The notes under the pieces were generated by a model. That model saw only the letters and a program-made list of their open reading frames with translations, had not been told where the DNA came from and ran no database searches. A stretch of 64,000 nt of DNA, from the NCBI GenBank assembly GCA_964017155.1, contig OZ024854.1, positions 11,943,892 to 12,007,891 on the forward strand, in the 5' to 3' direction. The position numbers were made by a program, and so were the translations under genes. Below, in pieces: positions 1-12,216 of the stretch (within the stretch, counting starts at the first letter, position 1; every line of letters starts with the position of its first letter). The stretch comes from Oasisia sp. SBJ-2009 (taxonomy: Eukaryota > Annelida > Polychaeta > Sabellida > Siboglinidae).

Positions 1-959
1 CCTGTGAAGGCATTCAACCACACTGTAGAACTACGTGGGTTTACCGGAGAAATGATCAACGAGTATGTTCACAAGATGTACACAAAAGAGCAAATAAAAT
101 TCATCATGAAGCATCTTGCTGCAAATTCAAACATGGCTCGATTATGCCATGTGCCACTCCAATGCACCTTTGTGTGTGCAAGTTTAGCTGACAGGCACAG
201 CTGTGCTGATGACGCAGAGATAGCTGTAGTAAATACGACGACAGACTTGTACGTACAGGCAACCATCCAAATGGCAAGAAAGCTGCATCCTCATCTGAAG
301 TACAGCCAGGAGGAAACAGATTTATATGAGCTGTTTGACACCATCGAGGCACCACTGGTTAAACACGCAGAACTGGCAAGATATGGAATTATGTCATCTC
401 CACTCAAATTCATCTTTCATAAAGATGATCTTGACAAGTTTCACTTCGATGAATCTGACAGAAACTGTGGTTTTTTGTTGGAATCACGGACGAAGGATCC
501 TCGCTTGAAAGGAGCAACACGGCCAAGCTGGGTGTTCACCCACACCACGATGCAAGAGTTTTTCGCGGCTCTTGGAATGCTGATGTCAGATGATTGTGCG
601 TGGAAGGATCTTGAGGTACATGCAATCATTGAACATTTGAAGACAATGGTGTTGTTCCTCGCAGGGCTGATGGGAGATACCAGTCACAGGTATTATGTGG
701 AACGTCTGGTAGCACAGGGTGAAGCACTTGACCAAGACAGGTTGACCAGACGATTGAAAGACATGCTGGTCAAGTTCAGCAAACTCCTACAGATGACGGA
801 TGATTGTGCAACGATAATTTCCACTGTGTTCGAAACACAGAATCCAGACATGGTGCATGTCGTTCCAGATGAAATTGAATTAAGTAACAAGTCCACGACA
901 GATATGTGCGCATTGGTGTGGCTTCTAAAACAGAAGAATTACCACGTCACTAGTTTGAA
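1..959 (+). CDS. NLR (NACHT-LRR) receptor, exon with NACHT C-terminal/helical domains, partial at 5' end
   Basis: Open from the window edge (the first in-frame codons are P-V-K-A-F), so the start codon and the NACHT ATPase core lie to the left. NLR proteins are cytosolic sensors whose NACHT domain oligomerises and whose LRRs regulate or bind. Seen: an N-terminal ELRGFTGEMINEYV stretch like the segment after the NACHT sensor motifs, then a CHVPLQCTFVCASL stretch like the conserved 'lsLC.iPl.c..vC' NLR motif, then FTHTTMQEFFAAL (about residues 179-191), which matches the winged-helix signature F.H.t.QEFfAAl. The exon ends ...YHVTSL then AA|GTAAGT (donor at 960), in phase 2. Joined to the next exon it gives HVTSLKLVNCPPEF, the usual entry into the LRRs. 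Family membership is firm. NLRC3-like is the nearest description I can give; subfamily and ligand are unknown. Confidence 0.86.
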
Positions 960-3162
960 GTAAGTTGGAGAAAACACTGAGCAAACTTCACATTTGGCGA
1001 ATTTGATTGTTATATTTAAGAAGACTAGATAAATGCGAAGTAAGACAAGAACATTATTCATGATCATATTCTTCAGTTGGAACCTTGACAAGCCATGTCC
1101 ATAACGTCCACTTGTTAATTGGGGATGCAAGGTTGAATCGATTTGTTTTTCTATTTTATATAAAGAAAATTATGATATTTTTGCTTGAAAGGATAATCGT
1201 CATGGAAATTCAAACACAACTACCCTCTGGGGTAGTACCCATAATAAATGGTTAGCATCTAAATATTTAGGAACCAGGCACAACAAACCAACTTTGATAA
1301 GTATAAAATGATGATTGATAAAAAGCCATATTTAAGGAGAGAAACTGTCGAAGGGTTATTATCGAAATGTTTCGAGTAGTATGTTAGCAATTAGTTAAAG
1401 TGTCCGCATTTTGCGGGAATTTGTTTTTCTAAGACACATTGTTGGTACTTCAGATTGGTGAATTGTCCGCCAGAGTTCATGGAGCAGGTGATTCTGGCCA
1501 TCAGAGGAAAGACGTCAATGCACATCTTGTGGTAAATGTTTCGTTATAATAGCATTACTTTTGGATAAGTTTACCAAGTTTGGTAGTCGGTTGAATATTT
1601 GCAAGAAATTGTTATCATAATTCTAATGCATAATTTGGATATGTACGGGTGGACAGACGGGCTTACAGCTTTTTTCTCAATTTCAGTCTTGTTTTCATGT
1701 TTATTTCTAGTTTTATTTTCTAATCTTTTCTGCACAACTTCATCAAACAGCAGTCTCCGGTTACGTATCTATTATCTTGCTATTCTTTCTGTCCAATTTT
1801 TTCTAGTCTTTTATCATGCAGTTCCCCTCGCAAACAACGCCTTCCTCGCCTACATTCCCCACATTCTGAGCACAGTTCTCGTCAATCCCGCAGTTCGTTT
1901 TGCCCAGTTGTTTTAACAAATCTGAACCCTCTGTCAGTGTCGTCGTCACTGGTCTGTATATTAATGTCTTAGTAACACATGAGCAAAACACCTTTCTTTT
2001 GAGTTTACATGATATTCGCCTGTCTTCTATCACATGATCAAGTCAAGTTCTCTCCAATCCTCCAGCGATATAAACACATAAACTGCAAAGTATAATTTAT
2101 GTTCAATTGAAACTGTAACAGTTTTCAGATGTGTCGTTTTTCAAGATCAAGATAAAATAACCAACAGCAGAACTACCAGTATTTATATGCAGGAATATAT
2201 TAATCAACATATAAGACGTGGGCTTTTTCATATAGCAGTTCCCTGCTCTCAACCAACATGTACCCCAGTTTTACTAGCAGTCTAGAACACAATTGCTAAG
2301 TGCTAATTGACCAACAGAGACACAAATTACTCTTGGTTGAGGTGGCTATTTAGCATATACCAATATCCAGAATTCAGCATGCAGTTGGTTATTTAACTAG
2401 GATGCAAGTTATTACCCTGGGGCAGAAGTTATTGATTAGAGTCAGCGTAACTCTTCTTCTGAACACTCAGATTGCAGGTTTTGACCAAATGCCATGCGTT
2501 GCAATGTGTAGGGCAAAATATTTATATCTTGCACACTTGGTTAGGGATAATTTGAAAACAGTCATGTAGTATGCGTAGACTGTAGTGACTGCATCAAACG
2601 GGATTTAAATTTGCAGTTTCAATTGTGTACCATACATGGTGATCATTATATAAAATTATCTCATGTTTTTTAATAAACCTATCACCTGTAAGGTGTGAAT
2701 GAATAATAAATGTTCTCATATTTTGTGTTGTAAAAAGAGCAGAATAAATGGATATCACATGTAGACAGGTATAAAAAGAGACTGACAGCATAGCATTGTG
2801 TGCCTGTGCGTGTGTGCGCACATGCGTGCGCGTGCACACCCACAAACATGTAACTTTCTTTTCAATAGTCCTATTCTTGGATTAATCGTAACAGTGTTGT
2901 GATGTTTTGCACATGACTGCTAGTGCAGAACCTGAAGTTGAAAAGCTGTCATTTAGGTTTTGAGTTCACATGTACCTTTTACAGACTATGCTTATTATTA
3001 TAATAAAATACAGTGCACACAGTATCCCATTTTAGGCCCCTCCTTGAAAATGTGGGACAGTGCCAGTTGTCCATTAAGTGTAGATATATGTTAGCCCGGA
3101 TGACAGATGAGTGCTGGTGTACATCCATATTTAGTCACTCATTTAAATGTTATATATTTCAG
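960..3162 (+). other. Introns 1 and 2 of the NLR gene
   Basis: Apart from exon 2 I see no coding signal, no long repeat and no element ends here. A short GT/GC-rich tract lies near 2800-2840. Confidence 0.6.
1454..1531 (+). CDS. NLR exon 2 (first LRR, 26 aa)
   Basis: Acceptor cttcag| at 1448-1453 and donor G|GTAAAT at 1532. The peptide continues the previous exon as K-LVNCPPEFMEQVILAI and ends MHILW. It is shorter (78 bp) than the later LRR exons, as expected for the capping first repeat. Phase 2 at both ends. Confidence 0.75.
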
Positions 3163-3249
3163 GTTTCATGACATCAACCTAAGCGTCCCCACAACCGGTC
3201 TTGCCCTAGCTGCTGCCATTGAATCTATGCCAAAGTTGAAGGAACTGTC
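3163..3249 (+). CDS. NLR exon 3 (LRR, type B, 29 aa)
   Basis: Acceptor atttcag| and donor TC|GTGAGT. The peptide W-FHDINLSVPTTGLALAAA ... ESMPKLKELS is an RI-type LRR (beta strand, helix, 'MPKLKEL' end). 87 bp, phase 2. Confidence 0.82.
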
Positions 3250-3409
3250 GTGAGTTTGTTACCCACATTTATCAAACAATTTTACAGAAATTTGTTATAA
3301 TAGACAATAAGCATTTAATGTTGTTAAGGTAATTTATATCTAGGTCATTTGGCAAACTTACCCGAAAATCCAGCCCAGTTCACTGTGTAAACGTGTAACC
3401 CACAAATTG

Positions 3410-3780
3410 GTGAAAAAAGGTAACAAATATATATTTATGCTTAAATTGTTTAAGGTATCTTAAAAGAGAGTGAAATACGAACAGGTGTAACAACACTATT
3501 TACACATATAACAATATAATATTTGATCGAAAAAATAAACTGAAACATTTAGTAATGAAAATCTTTGATAACAATAAACACTCTGAACGTTTAAGTTTAA
3601 GACGTATGACTGTTTTCATTAGTTCAAACAAGTTACAACACATATTACATCACACACATACAGTGCATACAATATAAATTGTTGAAAAAGGTAAAATGTA
3701 CAGTGTTTACCCATAAACTGTTTAAGGCACCTTAAAAGAGAGTGCATAAGAACAGGTGCAACAACATAATTATATGTATA
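3410..3780 (+). repeat. Imperfect direct duplication, about 270-bp period
   Basis: Roughly 100 bp around 3410-3510 (tgaaaaaaggtaa...ttaaaagagagtg...gaacaggtg) recurs at about 3682-3780 in the same order with some 75% identity by eye. Intronic. Confidence 0.6.
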
Positions 3781-4120
3781 ATAATTCAAATGTTCTATTC
3801 TTTAGGTCAATGAATACTCTCACAGCGTACTTGTTATTTTCTAAAGAAGTTGTCAATTCTTCTACCAAAACAAAAAGAGCCTCAGTTGTTGACATGCTAG
3901 ACCTAAACCCATACTGACTTGGACTAAGTGTATTACACACGCATTAAGAAAATAGTTCAATTTGTTATTATACAGTTTCTGTAGTTTGTTGAGAACTGTG
4001 GTAATACATCCATCCGTGCTTGGAAATACATCCGTTTGAAAAGATACATTGCATATATACCAAAAATTGCTTAAATATTTTGGAAATGTCCTTTTTAATT
4101 TTAAGCAGGCTCATGTTAGA
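3780..4120 (-). mobile_element. LINE reverse-transcriptase fragment, antisense
   Basis: On the minus strand, in broken frames, it reads LYNNKLNYFLN, then SQYGFRSSMSTTEALF, then NNKYAVRVFIDLK. These correspond to consecutive blocks of a non-LTR reverse transcriptase (the 'sQYGFR...sTt.Al' and 'aVgvFiDlkkAFD' motifs). Decayed, no start or end visible. Confidence 0.6.
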
Positions 4121-4451
4121 ATGACTGAAATCAATTGAACTTTTACTTTTGCAATTATGCACAGTTTAATAATACATAGGTCACCAGTAGGACTTAAAAA
4201 CACAGTTTGTTCAATGTTTCCTTCTAAGTAATCATAGATGGTACTTTTCAGGTAAGGTAATTTATTGCTCAGTTGTGACCAAGTTATGTATTAGCAGTGT
4301 TAACGTTTGCTTTTACATCACAACTAAATTATTTGTTCTTTGCCTGCGCACTTCAGTTGATAGAGGTCAATACAATTACAAAACGGTGGAATATTTCTGG
4401 GCTTGTAGCCATTATTAATATTACACCAATGCAACTAAAATATGTTTTCAG

Positions 4452-4535
4452 TTTGCACCTTTGTGGAATTGGAGCAAAAGCCATGATCTCTGTGACACGC
4501 GCTCTGCGTCACTTCCCGAAACTGGAACTCCTAAG
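4452..4535 (+). CDS. NLR exon 4 (LRR, type A, 28 aa)
   Basis: Acceptor gttttcag| and donor AG|GTGAGA. It encodes S-LHLCGIGAKAMISVTRAL then RHFPKLELLR. The 'LCGIG' and 'PKLELL' ends are the type A signature. 84 bp, phase 2. Confidence 0.85.
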
Positions 4536-4861
4536 GTGAGATTTTGTTGTGTATGTGTTGTATATATTCAAATAATAATTGCATTATGTGTAACCTCGGA
4601 ATAAAACAGCCATACGCTTGTCAGTTATATTGTCTGCTCAAAACCATATCATTGTTGATTTATTAACTGAAAAAAATAGGTATGTTAATCTCAAAGTAGC
4701 AAATCTCATATATGGGATGCTCTATGACAAATTACTTTTGTAAACCGACCAAAAATAGTGGTTGAAGAATCAGAGTGATGTTTAGTCGGAGGATTAAACA
4801 AGGATTATCAAACTAAAACTATATTAAAGAAGATAAGCGCCCAGGTGTGTGCATGTGAGTG

Positions 4862-4871
4862 AGTGGTGTGT

Positions 4872-4934
<63 letters not shown>
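4862..4934 (+). repeat. (GT)n microsatellite
   Basis: Nearly pure GT dinucleotide tract of about 70 bp in intron 4. Confidence 0.97.
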
Positions 4935-4936
<2 letters not shown>

Positions 4937-4959
4937 CCATCACTGAAAAATAAAGAGCA

Positions 4960-5420
4960 AGTAAATTTCACAGTAAAGAAAGCAAATTGAATACTCGGGA
5001 CAATTCATAGGGCATACATCAGTCCGCCGCATCTTCGAAAATTGCCAGCATGCGTGGGGCCACACCACCAGAAATACGTAGAAAAACTTGATAGTGTACA
5101 TACAGAAGAGGGCCACCAGTAAGATTATTAACACCTCAAAGTTATCATATTAAAAACCTCCAAAAGTATGGCCTCAAGTCTCTATACAAAAAGGGAAAAC
5201 GACATGATTGATGTATGCAATAACAAAAATACATTTACCGATATCGACTAATACAAATAAATCAAACAAGACAATAGTTACACATAACAACAGACCAGAG
5301 TCTAGACACACATTTTATACTCAAACGAATAATCTAACCATGGAACACACTAGCATCCAATACAAGTAAACAGTTTTTATACTAGATGTAAATTTATATT
5401 TAAATAAACATTAACTTGGA
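4960..5420 (+). mobile_element. CR1-like LINE 3' fragment
   Basis: Broken plus-strand frames give GPHHQKYVEKLDSVHTE, then ATSKIINTSKLSY, then YGLKSLYTKREN-DMIDV. They line up with the C-terminal block of CR1-type proteins (compare the intact copy at 58145-60844: 'YRKKDIDMLERVQRRATKM...'). Several frameshifts and stops. Confidence 0.6.
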
Positions 5421-5429
5421 GGTTATATT

Positions 5430-5678
5430 TATATGAGCTAGTAGGTTCACTCCCCCAAACTCAGTCAATGTATAATATTAGTCATAAATATTTAATATTT
5501 AGCTGGAAATGTCGCTATATTAAACTATTGCTCAGGCTACTAATTGAACAAACATACAATTTAGTAAGTAGCCTGAGCAATAGTTTAATATAGCGACATT
5601 TCCAGCTAAATATAAAATATTTATGACTAATATTATACATTGACTGAGTTTGGGGGAGTGAACCTACTAGCTCATATA
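5430..5678. repeat. Near-perfect 112-bp inverted repeat (foldback/MITE-like)
   Basis: Left arm 5430-5542 and right arm 5567-5678 are reverse complements with about one mismatch or indel, around a 24-bp loop. Outer ends are TATATGAGC...GCTCATATA. No coding capacity. It looks like a recent foldback or miniature DNA element in intron 4; the family is not identified. Confidence 0.9.
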
Positions 5679-6047
5679 CATTGGGGCAGATCGAGGTTTT
5701 TTAAATGGGCTGGGTGAATATGGTGGATGAAACCTGTTTTTGAATTTAGCCACACTTAACTAGATATCAGATATGTCAGATGTGACACAGTTGACTGGCA
5801 ATAAGCAATCTGCACTACGTATTGTTGTATATCTACAATATATTTGACGATGCGCATCACGACACGTTCTCTTACAGTAATGGTTCCTTTTAAGTTTACC
5901 AATACCAGTGTGGTTATCTTGAAAAAACTACATATTTTTCTACACATTCATTGTAATACCATTTGCACACTGCTTTCATTCATAAATCATGTTATAAATG
6001 AAGTTATGTTAGTAGGCTTTTGTATTGTTTTGTTTGTTTATTTGCAG

Positions 6048-6134
6048 TCTCGCTGGTAACAACTTGAGTGCTTATGAGGCCGGTGTAGCACTCAGCATCA
6101 GCATCAATAACATGATGTCTCTTAGGAGTTTGGA
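6048..6134 (+). CDS. NLR exon 5 (LRR, type B, 29 aa)
   Basis: Acceptor tttgcag| and donor GA|GTAAGT. It encodes S-LAGNNLSAYEAGVALSIS ... MMSLRSLE, with the NxLS asparagine of the LRR beta strand and a 'MSLRSL' end. 87 bp, phase 2. Confidence 0.85.
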
Positions 6135-7304
6135 GTAAGTGTGTCGATGATGGGTCTCACACCTGTCGATATCCATATTGATATTGACATTGATAATCGC
6201 TGTTGAACACAGTTGCTTTATTGAGTGATTGTCAGAAACAATATCGAATACAAACACATGAAATATACATACAAATCAGGATAGACAATCAACAATAAGC
6301 AGGAAAGAAGCAAACTGCTTATAATTCCTTTTTTCAATTAATAACAAAACATGTATGCCACCTTGGTGTAATTGTGCAGATGCGAACATACCACAGTTAA
6401 TGTGCTGTGCAAACCAATGTCTAACAAGACAGAAGGGTGCAAATAAAAACTATCATATAATGTACCATTTTATGATATCCTTTGCTGTGACAGAAAGCAA
6501 TTATTTTGTTTAGACTTGAGACATGACACTGGAATGGGTACATCCAAATTGGGAATAAATTTCTTAAATCAGTGATTTTGTTATTGCAAATTGTTATATT
6601 CTGTATTTAAGATATCGCATCAGTTGCAAATTACATATTTTAAATTCATTCGTGTGAATATTAATGAATTGTTAATTATGACACCCAAGAACTCAATTTA
6701 CGGTAATATAATTTGTGTAATGATATCATTATTCAAGAGTGTGGCTGTTGTTATCTAATGGACGATAGATCATCTTGTGACTGATGACTCAGTGTTGCCA
6801 TATGCAATCAGGCCATGTTCATAATTGCGGTAATTGGTATATTTTAATACAATAATGCGATGATCTTAGATCTGATCAGAATGCGCAACTGGCTCTCCTG
6901 CTGGATATCAATGTATCTTACGTGTGTTAACAAAATGTAGAACGTATGATGTCCTGCCATTTTAATGTAGGTTGTATGTTGTAGCTTGTATGGATGTCGG
7001 ATTCAGCTTAAGGCGATGGAGATGTTGATGAAAGCCCTTGTGAACAAGTCACGTATCAACATGCTTTGGTAAGATTTATTCATGCACACGACAATTCATT
7101 ATATAACATATTGTTATTTGCTTATTATTTTTGTTTTTGTAGTTTGTTGCTGTTTTCGTAGTCCTTATATACTAATACAGGGTATATGGATAATATTTTC
7201 TTCCCAGACTAAATTTAAACATTTATGATATACTATTTGTAACGTCAATTATCAAAACAGTTCATAATAGTTTCATATCGTAGTAATATTATTAAAACTT
7301 ACAG
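6135..7304 (+). other. Introns 5 and 6, no further feature
   Basis: Apart from exon 6 only AT-rich unique-looking sequence. Confidence 0.6.
6985..7068 (+). CDS. NLR exon 6 (LRR, type A, 28 aa)
   Basis: Of two nearby AGs, the one at 6983-6984 (gttgtag|) keeps the frame and length. It encodes D-LYGCRIQLKAMEMLMKAL then VNKSRINMLW. Donor TG|GTAAGA. 84 bp, phase 2. Confidence 0.8.
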
Positions 7305-7391
7305 GTTGATAAACACGGACATCAGTTCTCTAGAGACTGGACGTGCTTTGGGCGAGAGCGTCGCCTGCATGACGTCTTTGCGGAACTTTAG
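7305..7391 (+). CDS. NLR exon 7 (LRR, type B, 29 aa)
   Basis: Acceptor cttacag| and donor AG|GTAAGT. It encodes W-LINTDISSLETGRALGES then VACMTSLRNFR. 87 bp, phase 2. The next intron carries the 4.4-kb DNA transposon. Confidence 0.83.
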   Translation, partial: VDKHGHQFSRDWTCFGRERRLHDVFAEL

Positions 7392-8153
7392 GTAAGTTGC
7401 ATACATGTCAATTGTTTGCCATTTGTACGGAGTTTCACTGAACAAATAATTATTGTAATCTGTCTCCGTGATTGCGTGTGCGATATATGACAGTATCCGA
7501 TATTCGTTTAATTTCATTACACTTTCAGTATAATGACGATTAAAAGAGCCGAAAACTAAAAAGATTTTTTCATTTCTACACTGCATTTTGAACTCATATT
7601 TTGTGACTTGGCTACTTATAACGAGTGTTTCCCACCATGCAAAACCAATATCTGGCTCCACTTCAATTGTGCAAACAAATTAAATAAAACAACACTTATA
7701 TATTGTTGTTTTACTTTAGAAATCTAAACACCATATTCCCTCTATTAAGTGTACATTATCTAAGCATATGCACCCATTAATAACATCGTCAGCCATTGTG
7801 ACAGCGATTCCCAAAGGCAACATTGACTCGACACTGATTCAATAATCATAATTTAATATCTACAAGTGTCGCACTAAATTCATAGCTAGTCACTTGGACG
7901 TGTTACCGCTAGCATGGTACATTGGACTCAGTCTAGGAATCAAACAGTATAAAGTGAACATATTTATATGGCCAGTTGTCACGAATCGTCGACAAATGGA
8001 GTTTAGAGAGGTGTTTTTTAAACGTTATGCTATGATTACTGGCTTTTGGAAACTTATAGAGTATATATTGAGCAAATCGTGGAAGAATTTGGGTACCTTA
8101 ACTATGAAAATTGAAACTTTGACAATGTTTTCAAAGTACATCTACTAACGGTC

Positions 8154-8870
8154 TGAAACCGTGAGTATGCATGTTATTCACTATACTGAAAGAGACCTTA
8201 TTGCTATGTAATATCTAATTTGCCTGCAATATAGCATATTTTTTATATATGTACAGTATATATATTTGCTAGAGATTCAATAGTAAACATGTATTCTAAT
8301 GTTTTTAACTTTAAGGTATAGCATTAACGTAGTTTGTGCACTAAAAATATATTCCTTTTCATAGACATGATCTTCTGTCAGTTCATACCGCTACCAGGTC
8401 CATGTATGGTTCATTTATATAATACATCCCTGGGTTTCTAGAAGAGTGTGCGAATCCAAAAAGGTATGGCTTTTCGACAGAGGACAATTATATTTAAATT
8501 TGGAGGTGATTTGATTATGCATACCCATGGTTTCATATATGTCTATTTTTTTTATTTATCTCTAAAACAGCGTAATTTAGAATTGAGAACCCTGATTTGC
8601 CCCAACGTAGTACTAAGTATTCATGTGGTCATTGTCTAAAAAAATTGATTACTAGGATATTATGGCATACTCACGGTTTCAAACTGTCTGGTAGATTATT
8701 AACAAAAATGTTTTAGAAATGGCATACATGTACTTGTAGCTATACAAACACCATGGAATACGTGCATAAGTAATGCAACTCTATGATAAGGCTTGAATAG
8801 CTTCAAGCAATGCACCTAGGAACTAAGGAAATGATGCATACTCATGGCTTCATGCATACTCACGGTTTCA
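8154..8870. repeat. Left cluster of subterminal 18-bp repeats
   Basis: Copies at 8154-8171 (reverse), 8518-8535, 8664-8681, 8835-8852 and 8853-8870 (forward). The last two are head-to-tail with no spacer. Variation is confined to a few positions (tCAc/tCAt, Ggtttca/Ggcttca). Confidence 0.85.
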
Positions 8871-9155
8871 TCTTAAAAAATTGACAACCTAATCATTCTT
8901 TTGATGTACATAAATAGAAGAACGTATGAAGAAATAAAAAACACGTATCTGATTGATGAAATACAATTGTATTGGCACATTGAACAAACAATGGGGGTAA
9001 TTGAGCCAATTCATTGAACGTTCTTAATTAGGTCTTAAATTAGTTTGTTTTATCCATTTTATTGGCTACTGCCTGTGATATGTAAATGTTGTCAATGTTA
9101 CTTCGGAGAATTGATCTCAAATGTTAAGCGAACATTTTCTGCTGCCTACGGCCTA

Positions 9156-9506
9156 CTAGCAGTTGTATTTTTCAAGCTGCACATCAAAGTGAAGACATGC
9201 TGCAACCCTTTTAGTTCCACCCACACTTTCTGGCTGAGGCAGAAACATGACAATGTCAGTTTTGTTTATAGGAGCAATATCTTTAACTACTGGTGTAACA
9301 AATGTCCCTGGCATCTTTCGAGACCGACGATAAAATGAAACAATGAGATCATCACCTTCGTAATCTGTTTCTGGCTCAATGATCTTTCCAACATAGTGCT
9401 TGGGGTCTTTTGATTTAAGTGGCATGAACTTCACCAATATATAATCATCCACTTTCCCTTCCCTGTTCTCCACGACCTCTTTCTGTGTATCCTCTTCCAT
9501 ATCTTG

Positions 9507-9540
<34 letters not shown>

Positions 9541-10905
9541 ACTGGCTCTCTCTCTTTCACTGGCTCTCTCTGCATCACATCTGTTCTATGCTAGTTTTTG
9601 TAGCGGACTTCTGCTCATGACATGCCATCTAGTTTTCCCGGATCTTCCAGCTGAACTAGGAGTGCTGGTGATTTCGGAAGGACACTCACTGCATCAACCA
9701 TCAGGCCCACGTTTGCATGGTTTTGGCATAACCACTAGCGACGGGCGGTGTACTTAATTAGGTGAATGTATTTTTGTCGTGCCAGACAGAAGACCGACAG
9801 GGAGATCTTGATTTCTGGGTGATCCATCCCGAACTTGCGGTGCAGGTTCTGTATGGTGTCAGTCAGCCCAAACATCCCATTTCCTCGTACCTGATTCTTT
9901 TTAGATGGCAACTCATTGCAGTTACTCGGCCTTTTCAGGTACTCGACAACCAAGGTCTGTTGAGATCTGGCGAGTGAGGCTCTCACGGATGTCCTCTTCT
10001 TGGAATTAGATGTGTACTCACGTGACATGGCTAGCCTTGCTTTGAACAAAGTTTTGTTCACGTGGAATGGAGCCTTGCGTACACATGAAGTTGTCTCTGT
10101 TAGTGGAAGCAAGGCTCGGACACGGCCTGCATTTGGTGTAACATTGACGGATGTTAGAATCTCAATGGCTGCCCAATGAGGTGATGGTATGGCAGTGGGT
10201 CGCAAATCAGTGGGTGGTGTCACCTCCTTCTGATAATTTCCAAGTGCCCTCTTCAGCTAACGGGCCTTTGGCAGTTTGCTAAAGGGCATCTTTATATTCA
10301 TACTGAAAATAAACCAAGGAAACCATCCAGTTACATATACAGTTAATTTACTGGAATGTTAAAAGTATTGGAATTTGCATTCATGAGAAACGAAGCATTA
10401 GTTATTGAGCACATTATGTTCTATACATTTCTGAATTGTGTTTTTTTGTGTGTAGTATGCTGAAGATGACACACATATAAATAGCAAAATAAGATGGTAA
10501 GCTCTTAAAACAAAATAATTAGAAACTTTATTAAAGTGTATGATGGTTACAACGGTTATAATATGAGGGATCATATTAATATACCTTGAGGTTGATAATC
10601 CCAGGTCACTCGCTTTCACTTGCCTACGTCTGGGGGTCCGCATTGGGGCTGGGTCTGGCTGCTGGCCTGCCAGTCTCCCGAACTGTCGCACCTCAGCTGC
10701 ACCTATATTGGGTCTTGCTGCTGCAGCAACCTTTGCCTCTGTGCAAAACGGGACGTTTAAACAAAAGACGTAAATAAAGGGCTACAGAAATGAATTGCCC
10801 GGTACTCTAGATCTGCTGAACGTTCATCCCGATATCTCTGGGTTCTCAACCTATCCTTTTCCTTTTCAGCTGCATATTTCACATGCTTGGTTGGCATAGT
10901 CTGCA
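9156..10905 (-). pseudogene. Transposon-borne gene of an uncharacterised repeat-associated family, broken
   Basis: At least three exons by splice sites on the minus strand: 10905 downward (after tattgcag|, with MPTKHVKYAAEKEKDRLRTQ and a YRDERS-type basic N-terminus), about 10742-10586 (after tgcacag|, ending at TCAAG|GTATAT), and from about 10303 (after attttcag|). The last holds SKLPKAR, then VVEYLKRPSNCNELPSKKNQ, then TDTIQNLHRKFGMDHPEIK and, after a stop, LCQNHANVGLMVDAV. The C-terminus (9156-9450) has DDYILVKFMPLKSKD, HYVGKI and GGTKRVAACLHFD. I recognise this order from uncharacterised proteins that occur in many copies in invertebrate genomes. In-frame stops and a (CT)n tract (9505-9537) show it is dead. 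The enzymatic role is unknown; it is probably the element's own gene. Confidence 0.6.
9505..9537 (+). repeat. (CT)n microsatellite inside the transposon gene
   Basis: CT tract that reads as alternating R-E on the minus strand; next to it are two direct copies of a short 'ttcactggctctctct' unit. Confidence 0.9.
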
Positions 10906-11468
10906 ATAAAAGGATGAAAACCTCACGTTAGGTTCATGCCTCTTTATGGCGATGAAATTGTGCAGAAGCCATGACTATGCATTAATTCTTCTGTGACTAT
11001 GTAAAATTTTGAAATCAAATAGACACTTATGCTATAGTTGTGATCAGTGTACATGTGTGGCTTGTTGATTTGGCATCAATCCTTACAGTAGTAATGTATA
11101 TAAAAGTAGTAGATATAGGTAACAATCTGCCTGAGTTAAAGTCCCCTAAACGGGTGTATGCATCGATTCATCAGTGACTATATAAGAAATCAAAATCAAA
11201 TAAAGGTTAATAGTAGAGTGCTAATCATTGTGCATGTGTGTCATGTTGATTTGCTACCGATACTTTCATTTTTGGCATTAGTTGAGTGATTTTAAGTTCA
11301 CTTTGACATATTTATTAAAGTGAGGGTTAAAAAAAATAACATGCAGTAATTGAGAAATTGTTTCAGGAAAGTAACTTATATGTGTATTCCGTCAATCCTT
11401 TCATTAACATTGTCAAAAGAACTATTAGATAAGTAATAATCTATCTAAGTTTGGATCCCATAAATGAA

Positions 11469-12216
11469 TGAAGCCATAAGTATGCATGAAACCATGAGTA
11501 TGCATCTTGTCTATGCCAGTTTAAGCCAAAATAAAATGCCTAATCTGCTTTATTATCGCGGACAGTTGTAATGACACACCCCTCCTACATGAATATCAGC
11601 ATATTGTACACTAATTTCCATATAAAATACTGAACATGCGTTTAACGTATACTTAAGTGTTTTATTAAGTTCATATGATTTCACAAAACTTGTTGAGTTA
11701 TTAGGAAAAGAAAGTTACTTACGTTTTCTTGCAGTGCATCGTGGTCGCTGTATCTCTTGTTGGTGTGTTGGTGGTCTTTAGTACCAGTACAAAACAGTTG
11801 ACAACGCCACAGGCCCACATCAAGAATGACTGTTAATGCATACTCACGGCTTCAGCATTCTCACGGCTTCATATTTGAGAGAAATTGTCATAAATAAAAG
11901 GGTAATACATCTACAGATAATAAAGTTGGCCTATAATACGGGAGTAGTTCGACAATCATCTGGTTTTAATATGTCTTACTAATCTATACATATCTGGATC
12001 CAATGAATAATCAAAGAGCATACACACGGGTTCACTCAAACCTACCCCAAATCAGTTTTATCCAAATGTTTCATTTATTAATATTGTTTCCCATTTAAAA
12101 CAGGGTTGACGCAAATGCCTAAGTATGTTACGTAATGTTCACCGTGATAAACCTGTCATATAGTTGTATTCTTTTCTAGAGTGGTCCATATGAATGAGTG
12201 CATACCCACGGTTTCA
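11469..12216. repeat. Right cluster of subterminal 18-bp repeats
   Basis: Copies at 11469-11486 and 11487-11504 (reverse, tandem), 11837-11854 and 11855-11871 (forward, tandem), 12018-12034 and 12198-12216 (forward). Together with the left cluster they frame the gene symmetrically. Confidence 0.85.
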
